DNA from: Marinobacter santoriniensis NKSG1
GTDB taxonomy: Bacteria; Pseudomonadota; Gammaproteobacteria; Pseudomonadales; Oleiphilaceae
Direction of reading: 5' to 3'
Assembly: GCF_000347775.1 (NCBI RefSeq)
Contig: NZ_APAT01000015.1
Coordinates: forward strand, 496,001 to 560,000
DNA length: 64,000 bases
The notes below the pieces were generated by a model. It was not told the DNA's origin, did no database searches, and was given only the letters and a program-made list of their open reading frames with translations. This document shows positions 38,488 to 46,423 of the stretch, one piece after another. Numbering within the stretch: the stretch's first letter is position 1; every line of letters starts with the position of its first letter. Position numbers and translations under genes: made by a program.

Positions 38488-39819
38488 ATGAAGCTTCCCG
38501 GCAACCTGCCCATTCAGCCCTCGGGCCAGCCATCCGCCCGATCCGGCTCTGCCTCCGCCAATCCCCTTCCGGCGGCGCGCCAACTGCTGGACCAGCTGCA
38601 ACTGCGAAACAACGAAGCTGTTCTCGCGCGGGTGGCGGAAGTGATTCAGAGCAAAGGCGCACCGCCGGAGCTGTTGCTGGAGGTCCGCAACAAACCTTTG
38701 TTGGTGGAGGCCGCGCTGCGCGAGGTCAAAGTCGAGCCCGGTGACTGGCTTCGGATCATGCGTGCCGGTAATGAATTGCGCCTGATGGGGAAATTGCCCG
38801 AAGCCCCCGAGGCGACCATTGCCCGTGCGCTGGCGCAAAGGCTGCCCTGGCAACAATCATTGGGTCCCGGGCTCGCCACCCTGGCGAAAGCACTGACCAG
38901 CGGTCTCCGACCGGATCCCGGCCCCGGACAGCTGCCCTCGATGGTGACTCCCCAGACACTTCCTGAACCAGCCCGGCAAGCACTGGAGCAGGTGTTGGCC
39001 CGCATGCCCGACCCAACGAGTTTCAAACCCGGATCGGGGCGCTCGGAACAGGCACCGGCGACCATCCGCCAGTGGCTCACGGACAGTGGCCTGTTTGCGG
39101 AAAGCCGGCTGACGCGTGCATCGGACACCCCGGCTGCAGACCTGAAACTCGCCCTGATGAGAGTCGTTTCGGCCCTTCTCGCACAGCGCAGCCAACCGAC
39201 CAGCGAGTTCAACCGGATTGTCCCCCTGCAAAGTCCGGAACTCCTGCAGGCTCCCCTCCAGTTTCCCACTGCCCAGCCTGCGCCACCGCCCGCCGCGGCA
39301 CAGGCAGACGAAGCAGCTTCGGTCGGCCAGACACTCCGAATGCTGGCAGGCATGCTCAATCGCATTACCGTCAACCAGTTGCACAGCCAGGTTCTGACCA
39401 CCAGAGCGGGCGGCGAAACCGGCGCACCGACATCCACCATGCTGCTGGAGTTGCCCTGGCTCAACGCTCAACAGGAGCCCAGGGTGGCTCAATTGAGAAT
39501 CGAACAGAACGGTCGAGAAGGGAGCGAAGCCGACTCGGCCAGGAAACGGGCGGTCAGTGAATGGCGACTGAACCTGGTGATCGACCTGGACGAGGCTGGC
39601 CCCCTGCACTTTGACGTGGCCATCAGCCAAACCTCCGTAGGGGCGCAGGTATGGGCGGAACGGCAAGCCACGCTCAGGCAGGTGAATGAGCAACTTCCGG
39701 CGCTGAGAAAAAGCCTGAGTGACCTCGGGCTGGAAGTCACAGAGCTGGAGTCCCGCCTGGGCAAACCCCGGCAGACCGAGACACGACTCGAACACAGATT
39801 GGTGGACACCCGCGCATGA
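38488..39819 (+). CDS. FliK-like hook-length control domain protein
   Basis: A 443-residue protein, rich in Pro, Ala, Gln and Leu, whose C-terminal region resembles the substrate-switch domain of FliK (e.g. EWRLNLVIDLDEAGPLHFDVAI and AQVWAERQATLRQVNEQLPALR). The same gene stands next to ccmA in Pseudomonas (PA1474 position). It is not in a flagellar hook operon and is coupled by ATGA to an FlhB-C-like gene, which suggests an auxiliary export-specificity pair. ATG 38488 was chosen because homology-like sequence begins at MKLPGNLPIQ. Confidence 0.75.
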   Translation: MKLPGNLPIQPSGQPSARSGSASANPLPAARQLLDQLQLRNNEAVLARVAEVIQSKGAPPELLLEVRNKPLLVEAALREVKVEPGDWLRIMRAGNELRLMGKLPEAPEATIARALAQRLPWQQSLGPGLATLAKALTSGLRPDPGPGQLPSMVTPQTLPEPARQALEQVLARMPDPTSFKPGSGRSEQAPATIRQWLTDSGLFAESRLTRASDTPAADLKLALMRVVSALLAQRSQPTSEFNRIVPLQSPELLQAPLQFPTAQPAPPPAAAQADEAASVGQTLRMLAGMLNRITVNQLHSQVLTTRAGGETGAPTSTMLLELPWLNAQQEPRVAQLRIEQNGREGSEADSARKRAVSEWRLNLVIDLDEAGPLHFDVAISQTSVGAQVWAERQATLRQVNEQLPALRKSLSDLGLEVTELESRLGKPRQTETRLEHRLVDTRA

Positions 39820-40142
39820 ACCAGACCGACGACCAACGAAACACTGAGGGATCCCGCGCCGCCGTCGCCCTCAAGTACGACGGCGAACGGGCGCCGACGG
39901 TCACCGCAACCGGCACCTACGAGCTGGCCGATGAAATTATCCGGATCGCCCGCGAGCACAATGTGCCCCTGTACGAAAACCCGGAACTGGCTGCCATTCT
40001 TGCGAGACTGTCCCTGAACGACGAAATACCGGAGACGCTGTACCGCGTCATCGCGGAGATTCTGGCCTTTGCCTTCCACATCCAGGGCCGGACACCGGAC
40101 GATGCCGGCCAGGACAAGCCATCACCCTCAGCGGATCAGTGA
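39816..40142 (+). CDS. FlhB C-terminal-domain homologue (FhlB)
   Basis: A 108-residue soluble protein corresponding to the part of FlhB after its autocleavage site. AAVALKYDGERAPTVTATG aligns with YAVALKYDQKAMAAPVVVAK of the FlhB encoded at 60820, and IPETLYRVIAEILAFAFHIQ aligns with IPDGLYMAIAQVLAYVFQLR. The NPTH cleavage motif and all membrane helices are missing. FlhB-CC-like proteins of this kind can partly substitute for the cleaved FlhB domain in other bacteria. It is coupled to the FliK-like gene. Confidence 0.85.
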   Translation: MNQTDDQRNTEGSRAAVALKYDGERAPTVTATGTYELADEIIRIAREHNVPLYENPELAAILARLSLNDEIPETLYRVIAEILAFAFHIQGRTPDDAGQDKPSPSADQ

Positions 40143-41237
40143 TCGCATCGCCCAGACCTGTTCCCAGTGTTTGCCACGGCGGCCGGAAACCGCAGTTTCG
40201 AAATAATGCCGGAGACGACGGCGATCCTCGGGCTGATCCTTCAGGGCCGAACCAATCACATGGTGCATCAGATGCTCCACCGTCAGTCCTCCGCCACCGT
40301 AATACCAGGCGTTCAGGCTGGCCGCGTGAGCAACTGCAACCGCTTCAGCCGTCGACAGGGCGGCCCCGGCCAGGCGATCTGTACTCCGACCGTCCAGGGT
40401 CTGACCGTTTCGGAGTTCGTGGAACATGGTCACCAGAACCTCGAGCGCCGCGTCATCCGGCTCGGCAGCCACACCGGCCGCAACGTTCGCTTTCCGGACT
40501 TCCCGCAGAACCACATCCAGTTCATCGGCCAGGTGCGGAATTGGACGAATCTCCTCAAAATCCATCCGGCGCTTGAGTGCGGCGCTCATGGCGTGGACGC
40601 CCTCATCAATGCTGTTGGAAGTGGCAACCACGTTGAAACCTTCCCGGGACAGGACAACACCCTCCTCACCCTCAAGCTCCGGAATGATCACCACCCTGTC
40701 GGACAGCACCGACAGCAGCGCATCCTGCAGCGCCTGGGGGCAACGAGCCACCTCCTCGAAACGGACGAGCCGACCTTCCATCATGCCCCGGAGCAGCGGG
40801 CTGGGTACCAATGCCTCGCGGCATGGCCCTCTCTGTTTGAGAATGGCCTCGTTCCAGCTGTATAGCAGTTGCCCCACCTGGCTGATGGCGCCCCCCTGAA
40901 GGGTCAGCGTGGACGAGCCGGAAATCGCCGCGGCCAGAAGTTCGGAGAGCCAGGATTTTGCCGTCCCCGGTTCCCCGACCAGCAAGCAGCCGCGTGTGGT
41001 GCATAGCGAGATGATGATCCGGACCACCATGGCCCGTTCGGCCACGAATTTCCGTTCAATGCCGTGTTCCGGATCTCCGAGAACGAACCTCTCCACCGCA
41101 CGGGGCGACATCAACCAGCCTGGAGGGACCGGTCCCGAGTCCGTCTCTGCCAGCTTTTTCAGTTCATCGGCATAGACCACTTCGGCAGGCTCACGCTGGG
41201 CTGCCTTGTGACCATCAGTGGGGGTTGGGTCTGTCAT
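40128..41237 (-). CDS. Orphan MoxR-type AAA+ ATPase
   Basis: AAA+ ATPase (369 aa) of a MoxR subgroup distinct from the one at 24092. Walker A is GEPGTAKS (88-95); the characteristic REALVPSPLLRGMMEGRLVR, FEEVARCPQALQDALLSVLS and sensor VVATSNSIDEGVHAMSAALK follow. Relatives I know of usually sit beside VWA, SWIM-zinc-finger or DUF5682-type genes; none is present here. Its ATG overlaps the stop of the PCMT-ATPase fusion gene (ATGA), so the two proteins are probably made together. It overlaps the convergent FlhB-like gene by 15 bp. Function unknown. Confidence 0.8.
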   Translation of the reverse strand: MTDPTPTDGHKAAQREPAEVVYADELKKLAETDSGPVPPGWLMSPRAVERFVLGDPEHGIERKFVAERAMVVRIIISLCTTRGCLLVGEPGTAKSWLSELLAAAISGSSTLTLQGGAISQVGQLLYSWNEAILKQRGPCREALVPSPLLRGMMEGRLVRFEEVARCPQALQDALLSVLSDRVVIIPELEGEEGVVLSREGFNVVATSNSIDEGVHAMSAALKRRMDFEEIRPIPHLADELDVVLREVRKANVAAGVAAEPDDAALEVLVTMFHELRNGQTLDGRSTDRLAGAALSTAEAVAVAHAASLNAWYYGGGGLTVEHLMHHVIGSALKDQPEDRRRLRHYFETAVSGRRGKHWEQVWAMRSLIR

Positions 41238-43516
41238 TGGAGACTCCTACGGCCGCCCCGGATTTCCGGAGCCATTCGCTCCCGGGGCAGGATACGCGGT
41301 AATTCTGACAGGGGGATAACCCCCTCGATGACCTGATCCAGGGCACTGTCGCGCATGGTGATCAGGCCGGCATCGAGCGCGCGCCAGCGCAACTCACCAA
41401 TGGGAGGCTGGCTGGAGATGGCGTTCCGGATATCGGCGTTCACCTCAAGGTACTCGACGATCGCGACACGACCAACGGTGCCGCGACCGTTGCACTTGTC
41501 ACAGCCCTCGCCCTCAAAACACTGGAAATTCGCCGGTGCGCCGTCTGGAAACAGCTCCGACAGGATCATCGGTTCCGGCTCTGCCGGTCGCCGGCAATGC
41601 GTGCAGATGCGCTTGGCCAACCGTTGTGCAATGACCGCCAGCAGTTCACCCGCGATGGAGTTGGGATGAATCCCGAGATCATAAAGTCGCTGCAGGGAGT
41701 CCACCGCATCGTTCGAGTGCAGCGTGGACAACACAACATGCCCGGTCTGGGAAGCGCGAATCGCCTCCAGGGCGGTTTCCTGATCCCGGATCTCACCCAC
41801 CAGAATGACATCCGGATCCTCACGAACAAAGGATCGCATGGCATCGGCAAAGCTGAAACCGATGTCGGCCCGAACCCGGGTCTGCTGTATGTTGTCGATC
41901 GAATACTCGATGGGGTCCTCGACGGTGATCACCTTTCGGCGCCCATCATCCGCCAGGTTCTGGAGACCGGCGTACAGGGTCGTGGATTTACCCGACCCCG
42001 TAGGGCCCACCACCAGCACCAGGCCAGCAGGGTTGTCCAGCAGACGCTGGTAACGAGCGCCAATCACACTGGACATGCCCAGTTCCGAGATGGTCATTGC
42101 CCGGCCGGTCTGGGGGAGCAACCGGATAACCGCATGCTCTCCGTGAAGGGAGGGTTGTGTCTGCACCCGGAGATCAAAGTAATTGTCGCCCATCTTGAGC
42201 TGGGAACGACCACCCTGCGGTAACCGGTGTTCCGCAATATTCAGCTCGGCCCGCAGTTTGATCACGTTGATGACGCCGCGCAGTTCACGGGGCGTTAGCT
42301 GGTACTGCGGGAGGTCATGCAACTCCCCGTCTACCCGAAGACGAATCCGGACCCGCTCGCCGTATTGTTCGATATGGATGTCACTGGCCTTTTCGCTGAC
42401 CGCGTCCAGCAGGATCGCCTCGTACACCGACACCAGATAGGGGCTGACATGGTGATGACTGTCCGCATCGCCAAGCGGTTCCGAACGGGCCCGGGATGGC
42501 TCCGGCTTTTCTCCGGGCGCCTGGGAGTGGTCGGCCACAAACTGGCGTCCCTTGGCCGTCAGATCCAGGGATGACCAGATACGCCGGAAATCGGTAGGCG
42601 TGACCAACAGGCACTGAATCGACGACTGGGGCGTGAGTCGTTCAAGCTGATCGGTCCGGGCATCGGGATCGTCGGTAATCACCGTGATCTGCCCGCCGCT
42701 CTCCCTGACCGGAACCATTCGTGAAAGGTCCAGAAACGTCCGAGAGAAACGACGAAACAGGGCCGGCTGCAACTGGGGCATCAGTTCCTCGGCATCCACG
42801 AACGTCATGCCACGTTGTTGCGCAAGCTTTCGATACAGGTCGATCTCATCAAGATTGAGTTTCCGACGAATCAGGTCGAGCACTCGCGAGTTGCTCTTTG
42901 CTGCCTCGGTCCGGGCCTCGGCAAGCATTTTTTCATCGATGACCCCGAGATCGATCAGGATCTGCTCCGCATTGCGGTTGAAGTCCACCCAGCCAAGCGT
43001 CCTGACCCGGTTCAGTGCCTCACCCCGTTTCTCGAACATCGCCAGGCTGGGCACCGGGCCGGCCCGCCCCTCCAGACAGATCAGCGAGCCCCCTTCCCTG
43101 AGATAAGGCGCCATAATCTCCGGCCTGGGCACGAAGGTGGTACAGAGAATCAGATCACAGTCGCCTTCAAGAGCGGGCAACTCGGCAATGTCCGAGGTGA
43201 CCACATCCACATTGTGCATGCCGAGCCGGAAAAAGCGGGCGCGGGCAGCCTCCGCCACCACCGGATTACGCTCCACATAGATGACCCGATGCGCCAACTC
43301 GGACAACACCGCAGCCAGGTAGCCAGAGCCGCCGCCGACGTGCATGACCGTCTGGTCCGGCTCGATTTCCGGCATCAGGGACAGCAGGTGCTGAACGATT
43401 TCTTCTCGGGGAATGGAGTGACCGGTAATGGAAGGAGCCAGATCGGAACCGGCGACGAATTCATGACGGGAAACTGCAAGGAGGGCCGTCTGGGCCCTCG
43501 GGGAGATCTTCTTCAT
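41234..43516 (-). CDS. PCMT-like methyltransferase fused to PilB/GspE-type ATPase
   Basis: A 760-residue two-part protein. Residues 1-178 look like protein-isoaspartate methyltransferase: ALLAVSRHEFV, the SIP equivalent of the SQP substrate motif (34-36), SAM loop HVGGGSGY (59-66), ribose-binding VIYVERN (78-84) and DLILCTTFVP (121-130). Residues 180-315 resemble the N-terminal (MshEN-like) domain of PilB/MshE ATPases. Residues 355-745 are a complete secretion/pilus ATPase: Walker A GPTGSGKS (504-511), Asp box VEDPIEY, Walker B ILVGEIRD (571-578), His box GHVVLSTLHSND and zinc cysteines 638, 641, 672, 675. ATG 43516 fits PCMT homology. No pilin, platform or secretin genes are nearby. Confidence 0.85.
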   Translation of the reverse strand: MKKISPRAQTALLAVSRHEFVAGSDLAPSITGHSIPREEIVQHLLSLMPEIEPDQTVMHVGGGSGYLAAVLSELAHRVIYVERNPVVAEAARARFFRLGMHNVDVVTSDIAELPALEGDCDLILCTTFVPRPEIMAPYLREGGSLICLEGRAGPVPSLAMFEKRGEALNRVRTLGWVDFNRNAEQILIDLGVIDEKMLAEARTEAAKSNSRVLDLIRRKLNLDEIDLYRKLAQQRGMTFVDAEELMPQLQPALFRRFSRTFLDLSRMVPVRESGGQITVITDDPDARTDQLERLTPQSSIQCLLVTPTDFRRIWSSLDLTAKGRQFVADHSQAPGEKPEPSRARSEPLGDADSHHHVSPYLVSVYEAILLDAVSEKASDIHIEQYGERVRIRLRVDGELHDLPQYQLTPRELRGVINVIKLRAELNIAEHRLPQGGRSQLKMGDNYFDLRVQTQPSLHGEHAVIRLLPQTGRAMTISELGMSSVIGARYQRLLDNPAGLVLVVGPTGSGKSTTLYAGLQNLADDGRRKVITVEDPIEYSIDNIQQTRVRADIGFSFADAMRSFVREDPDVILVGEIRDQETALEAIRASQTGHVVLSTLHSNDAVDSLQRLYDLGIHPNSIAGELLAVIAQRLAKRICTHCRRPAEPEPMILSELFPDGAPANFQCFEGEGCDKCNGRGTVGRVAIVEYLEVNADIRNAISSQPPIGELRWRALDAGLITMRDSALDQVIEGVIPLSELPRILPRERMAPEIRGGRRSLQ

Positions 43517-43542
43517 CCACAAACGTCCATTACATCGAAGAG

Positions 43543-43935
43543 TCAGGCCACCTGTCGTTTCCTCAGAGCAGACACGAGTTCGGCCTCGGGACGGGATATG
43601 CCGCATGTGTTCATAAGATCGTCGATATCGGCGCCAAGATCAACCAGGCGCGATGCTTCATCGTAGGAAATCCGGAGGGGATCGTTCTGGCGCATCTCGT
43701 CGATGACGGAGCGTAATTCATGGAGCTGGCGTTCGCAGGTGACCACGCGCTGGCCCATGCCCATGCTGCCACTGGCGGTGGCGTGCAATTCCTTGCCGAG
43801 AATATCGCAACGCTCCTTGACGGACCGTTGCAAGCGCTCGACCTGACGACGATGAAGGATACCCTGGACGAACAGCAACACGAACGCCGCAGCCGCAAAG
43901 GTCCAGGGAAGATAGGCAGAAATTTGATCGAACAT
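43543..43935 (-). CDS. DUF2802 membrane-anchored protein
   Basis: A 130-residue protein with one N-terminal membrane helix (about 8-27), a coiled-coil region (RRQVERLQRSVKERCDILG) and a C-terminal helix-turn-helix-like segment (ISYDEASRLVDLGADIDDLM, CGISRPEAELVSALRK). It matches the DUF2802 protein found after cheW in Pseudomonas chemotaxis clusters. ATG 43935 is chosen, with GGGAG 9 nt upstream. Function unknown; its fixed place beside cheW points to the polar chemotaxis or motor system. Confidence 0.8.
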   Translation of the reverse strand: MFDQISAYLPWTFAAAAFVLLFVQGILHRRQVERLQRSVKERCDILGKELHATASGSMGMGQRVVTCERQLHELRSVIDEMRQNDPLRISYDEASRLVDLGADIDDLMNTCGISRPEAELVSALRKRQVA

Positions 43936-44000
43936 GACGGACGTCTCCCGTTTAGCCGAGGCGAGGGTCATCCGTCGTTCGTCTGTATGGCTACCGGGCC

Positions 44001-44489
44001 TTACAGAGTGGCGATTTCAGCCCACTCGTCCTCTGACAGCATCTTGTCGAACTCAACCAGAATGATGAGTTCACCGTTCTTGTTGCAGACACCCTGGATG
44101 AACTTGGCGCTCTCCTCGTTCCCCACGTTGGGTGCCGTCTCGATTTCACTGGCTTTCAGGTACACCACCTCGGCCACGGAATCCACAAGGATGCCCATCA
44201 CCTGGTTCGAGGATTCCATCACCACGATCCGCGTAGCGTCGGTCACTTCGGCATCCGCCAGACCGAAACGGCGACGAGTGTCGATCACCGTAACCACGTT
44301 ACCCCGAAGGTTGATGATGCCCAGAACATAATCCGGGGCACCCGGCACCGGGGCAATCTCGGTGTAGCGCAACACTTCCTGAATCTGCATGACATTGATG
44401 CCATAGGTTTCGTCATCCAGCTTGAAGGTTACGTACTGCAGTACCTGATCATCCTGGACCTGATTCTGTTGTCCGCTCGGGGATGCCAT
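44001..44489 (-). CDS. cheW: Chemotaxis coupling protein CheW
   Basis: Adaptor linking chemoreceptors to the CheA kinase (162 aa). The CheW fold covers almost the whole protein: QYVTFKLDDETYGINVMQIQ, the receptor-binding NLRGNVVTVIDTRRRFG, and VVMESSNQVMGILVDSVAEV. The start at 44489 has AGGAGA about 10 nt upstream. A strong hairpin and a sigma-54-like element lie between parP and this gene, so cheW may have its own promoter in addition to read-through. Confidence 0.95.
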   Translation of the reverse strand: MASPSGQQNQVQDDQVLQYVTFKLDDETYGINVMQIQEVLRYTEIAPVPGAPDYVLGIINLRGNVVTVIDTRRRFGLADAEVTDATRIVVMESSNQVMGILVDSVAEVVYLKASEIETAPNVGNEESAKFIQGVCNKNGELIILVEFDKMLSEDEWAEIATL

Positions 44490-44571
44490 AACGCTCTTTC
44501 TCCTCGTGGGCTGCCCGGCGGGCAACCTGATCGTCAAAAATCCATCATCAGTGCCCAATACTATCGTTAAG

Positions 44572-44587
44572 GGCACAAACCGTGCCA
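44572..44587 (-). promoter_or_regulatory. Possible sigma-54 promoter for cheW
   Basis: Minus-strand TGGCACGGTTTGTGCC has GG and GC exactly 10 nt apart and a perfect TGGCACG -24 half; the -12 half is GTGCC instead of TTGCW. It overlaps a perfect hairpin, so the match could be a by-product of the palindrome. Confidence 0.35.
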
Positions 44588-44601
44588 CCCTGGCACGGTT
44601 T
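44577..44601. terminator. Perfect hairpin between parP and cheW
   Basis: AAACCGTGCC and GGCACGGTTT form a 10-bp perfect stem with a 5-nt loop, 24 bp after the parP stop. It ends with only three T on either strand, so it may be a partial terminator or attenuator. GTGCCC and GGGCAC right after it on the minus strand could form a second stem. Confidence 0.5.
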
Positions 44602-44624
44602 CAATCCGTAACCGTTGTGTACAC

Positions 44625-45446
44625 TCAACTCAGATCCAGATGATGCTCTCTTTCGGCCCGAACCAACAGATTGGCCATGGTCCGGACATCAATAAGCGCA
44701 CACATCTGATCAATCACTGTTCCCGCCAGCCACGGGCGCTTGCTCCGGGCCGTGCGCCAGCGCACCTCATCCGGCTTGAGCGTGAACGACTGGGCGACAT
44801 CGTCGCACGCCAACCCCCAGTCACTGTCGTCCAGACGGATCACGAAACGGTAGTTTTCCCGGGCGCCGGCAGGCACACGACCGGCCATAATCCATTCCGC
44901 CGTATCGACGACTCTCAGATTCTGGTCGGCGTCCGCCCGAATGCCCATGTACCATCGGGGACTACCGGGAATGGGACGAATCTCCTCTTCGATCCGGTGA
45001 ATCGCCCCCAACAGGACAAGTGGCACGGCAAGCTGAAGCCCGGCAACGGTAAAGATCAGACATTCAAAGGGCGATTCCGACCAATCGGGACGCGCCGGAG
45101 GCGCGGCTTCCGGACCGGGCTGGGCTCTCAATTCCGTTTCTGTATTGGTCTCGGGGACCGAGGCCGCCTCGGGAACCGCGGTGTCCTGGACTGGAACCCG
45201 GGCCGGTGTCGGCCTTTTGACAACGGGCGTAACGCGGGCGCGCTCTCGCGGAGGTGCCTTGCTGACACTTTCCGCTTTTGTCCGGACGTCGGTCCTGGCC
45301 TGAACCTCTGGTTCTGTCGTTCTGGCTGCGGGGAGTTCAACCTCCTCTTTCGACGCCGCATCCGTTGCGGTATGAAGCAGCTCATCAAGATAACTGGCAA
45401 TGGCCGCTTCCGGATCCGCCAGCCTTGTCAATTTTTCGTCAGCCAT
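44625..45446 (-). CDS. parP: CheW-like polar array protein ParP
   Basis: A 273-residue protein with an N-terminal helix (residues about 5-30), a long Pro/Ala/Glu/Arg-rich disordered linker (about 35-125) and a C-terminal CheW-like domain (PFECLIFTVAGLQLAVPLVL onward, with WLAGTVIDQMCALIDVRTM). In Vibrio and Pseudomonas this gene, directly after parC, encodes ParP, which binds ParC and CheA to hold chemotaxis arrays at the flagellated pole. The start overlaps the parC stop by 8 bp. Confidence 0.85.
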   Translation of the reverse strand: MADEKLTRLADPEAAIASYLDELLHTATDAASKEEVELPAARTTEPEVQARTDVRTKAESVSKAPPRERARVTPVVKRPTPARVPVQDTAVPEAASVPETNTETELRAQPGPEAAPPARPDWSESPFECLIFTVAGLQLAVPLVLLGAIHRIEEEIRPIPGSPRWYMGIRADADQNLRVVDTAEWIMAGRVPAGARENYRFVIRLDDSDWGLACDDVAQSFTLKPDEVRWRTARSKRPWLAGTVIDQMCALIDVRTMANLLVRAEREHHLDLS

Positions 45447-46236
45447 GCTGACGCTCCTTCACCGCCCCGGCCCGGGCGAGGAGATCGTCCAGAAGGTGTG
45501 TGTAGGCCCGGACGCCATGGGTTTCGGCATCCAGCGCCGACGGCACAATGCCACCCTGGCTGGCATCACGGAACTTGGTATCCACCGGGATAGCGAATCG
45601 CCAGAGTGTGTCCGGATAGGTCTTGCGTAACAGGTTCAGGCTCTTGACCGAAGCCTGCGTCCGACGATCGTAGAGTGTAGGTACGATGGTATAGGGAAGC
45701 TCGTTCTTCTGGGACCGCATGATCATCTGCAACGTGTGCAGCATGCGCTCGAGCCCCTTGATCGCCAGGAATTCGGTTTGTACCGGAATGATCAGGTGCT
45801 GGGCCGCGGCCAGAGCATTGACCATAAGCACGCCGAGGGAGGGGGTATTATCGAGAAGCACATAATCGAAGTCATCCCAGAGCTGGGCGAGCGCCCGGGA
45901 GATGATCAAACCCATACCCTCGACACCCACCATTCGCCGCTCAAGAGTTGCCAGGGCGGTGCTCGCAGGCAACAGGGACAATCCCGGGCACGACGTCTCG
46001 GTCACGAGCTGTGCCGGCAATCCTTCGGGAACCTTGCCCTGGTGCTGGAAAAGATCGAAAACGCTGTGCTTGAGCGTGTCTGGATCGTAGCCAAACCAGC
46101 TGGTGAGAGACCCATGGGGATCCAGGTCCATCACCAACACCCGGTGGCCCCGCTCTGCCAGAAGCCCTCCCAGGGTGACGACGGATGTCGTTTTACCGAC
46201 CCCGCCTTTTTGATTCGCTACTGCCCAGATTCGCAC
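45439..46236 (-). CDS. parC: ParA-like ATPase ParC
   Basis: MinD/ParA-family ATPase (265 aa) that marks the cell pole and recruits chemotaxis arrays through ParP. The deviant Walker A is NQKGGVGKTT (residues 8-17), followed by VLVMDLDPHGSLTSWFG and the Walker B region FDYVLLDNTPSLG. GTG 46236 (VRIWAVANQKGG) is chosen because GGAGG lies 7 nt upstream and homology begins exactly there. A FliA-type promoter sits about 50 bp upstream. This is not topoisomerase IV ParC. Confidence 0.9.
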   Translation of the reverse strand: MRIWAVANQKGGVGKTTSVVTLGGLLAERGHRVLVMDLDPHGSLTSWFGYDPDTLKHSVFDLFQHQGKVPEGLPAQLVTETSCPGLSLLPASTALATLERRMVGVEGMGLIISRALAQLWDDFDYVLLDNTPSLGVLMVNALAAAQHLIIPVQTEFLAIKGLERMLHTLQMIMRSQKNELPYTIVPTLYDRRTQASVKSLNLLRKTYPDTLWRFAIPVDTKFRDASQGGIVPSALDAETHGVRAYTHLLDDLLARAGAVKERQHG

Positions 46237-46288
46237 TGTTGTGCCTCCAATACCTTTCTGCCACCGCAAAGCCGGCGCTGTTTGGCGT

Positions 46289-46315
46289 TTATCGGCCGGA
46301 GTCCCCTCAACTTGA
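46289..46315 (-). promoter_or_regulatory. Sigma-28 (FliA) promoter for parC-parP
   Basis: Minus-strand TCAAGTTG (46315-46308, 6 of 8 matches to TAAAGTTT), an 11-nt spacer and a perfect GCCGATAA (46296-46289). Spacing equals the FliA consensus. Transcription would start near 46282, 46 nt before the parC GTG. Confidence 0.75.
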
Positions 46316-46423
46316 GCTCCTCCTGACCTGACGGCCACGGCAAGCCCTTGCCGCCTACCGACCCTGAACAGCTATTAATACAGAAATCATGCCATCAACC
46401 TATACGCATCCGCCGCAGAGGCG

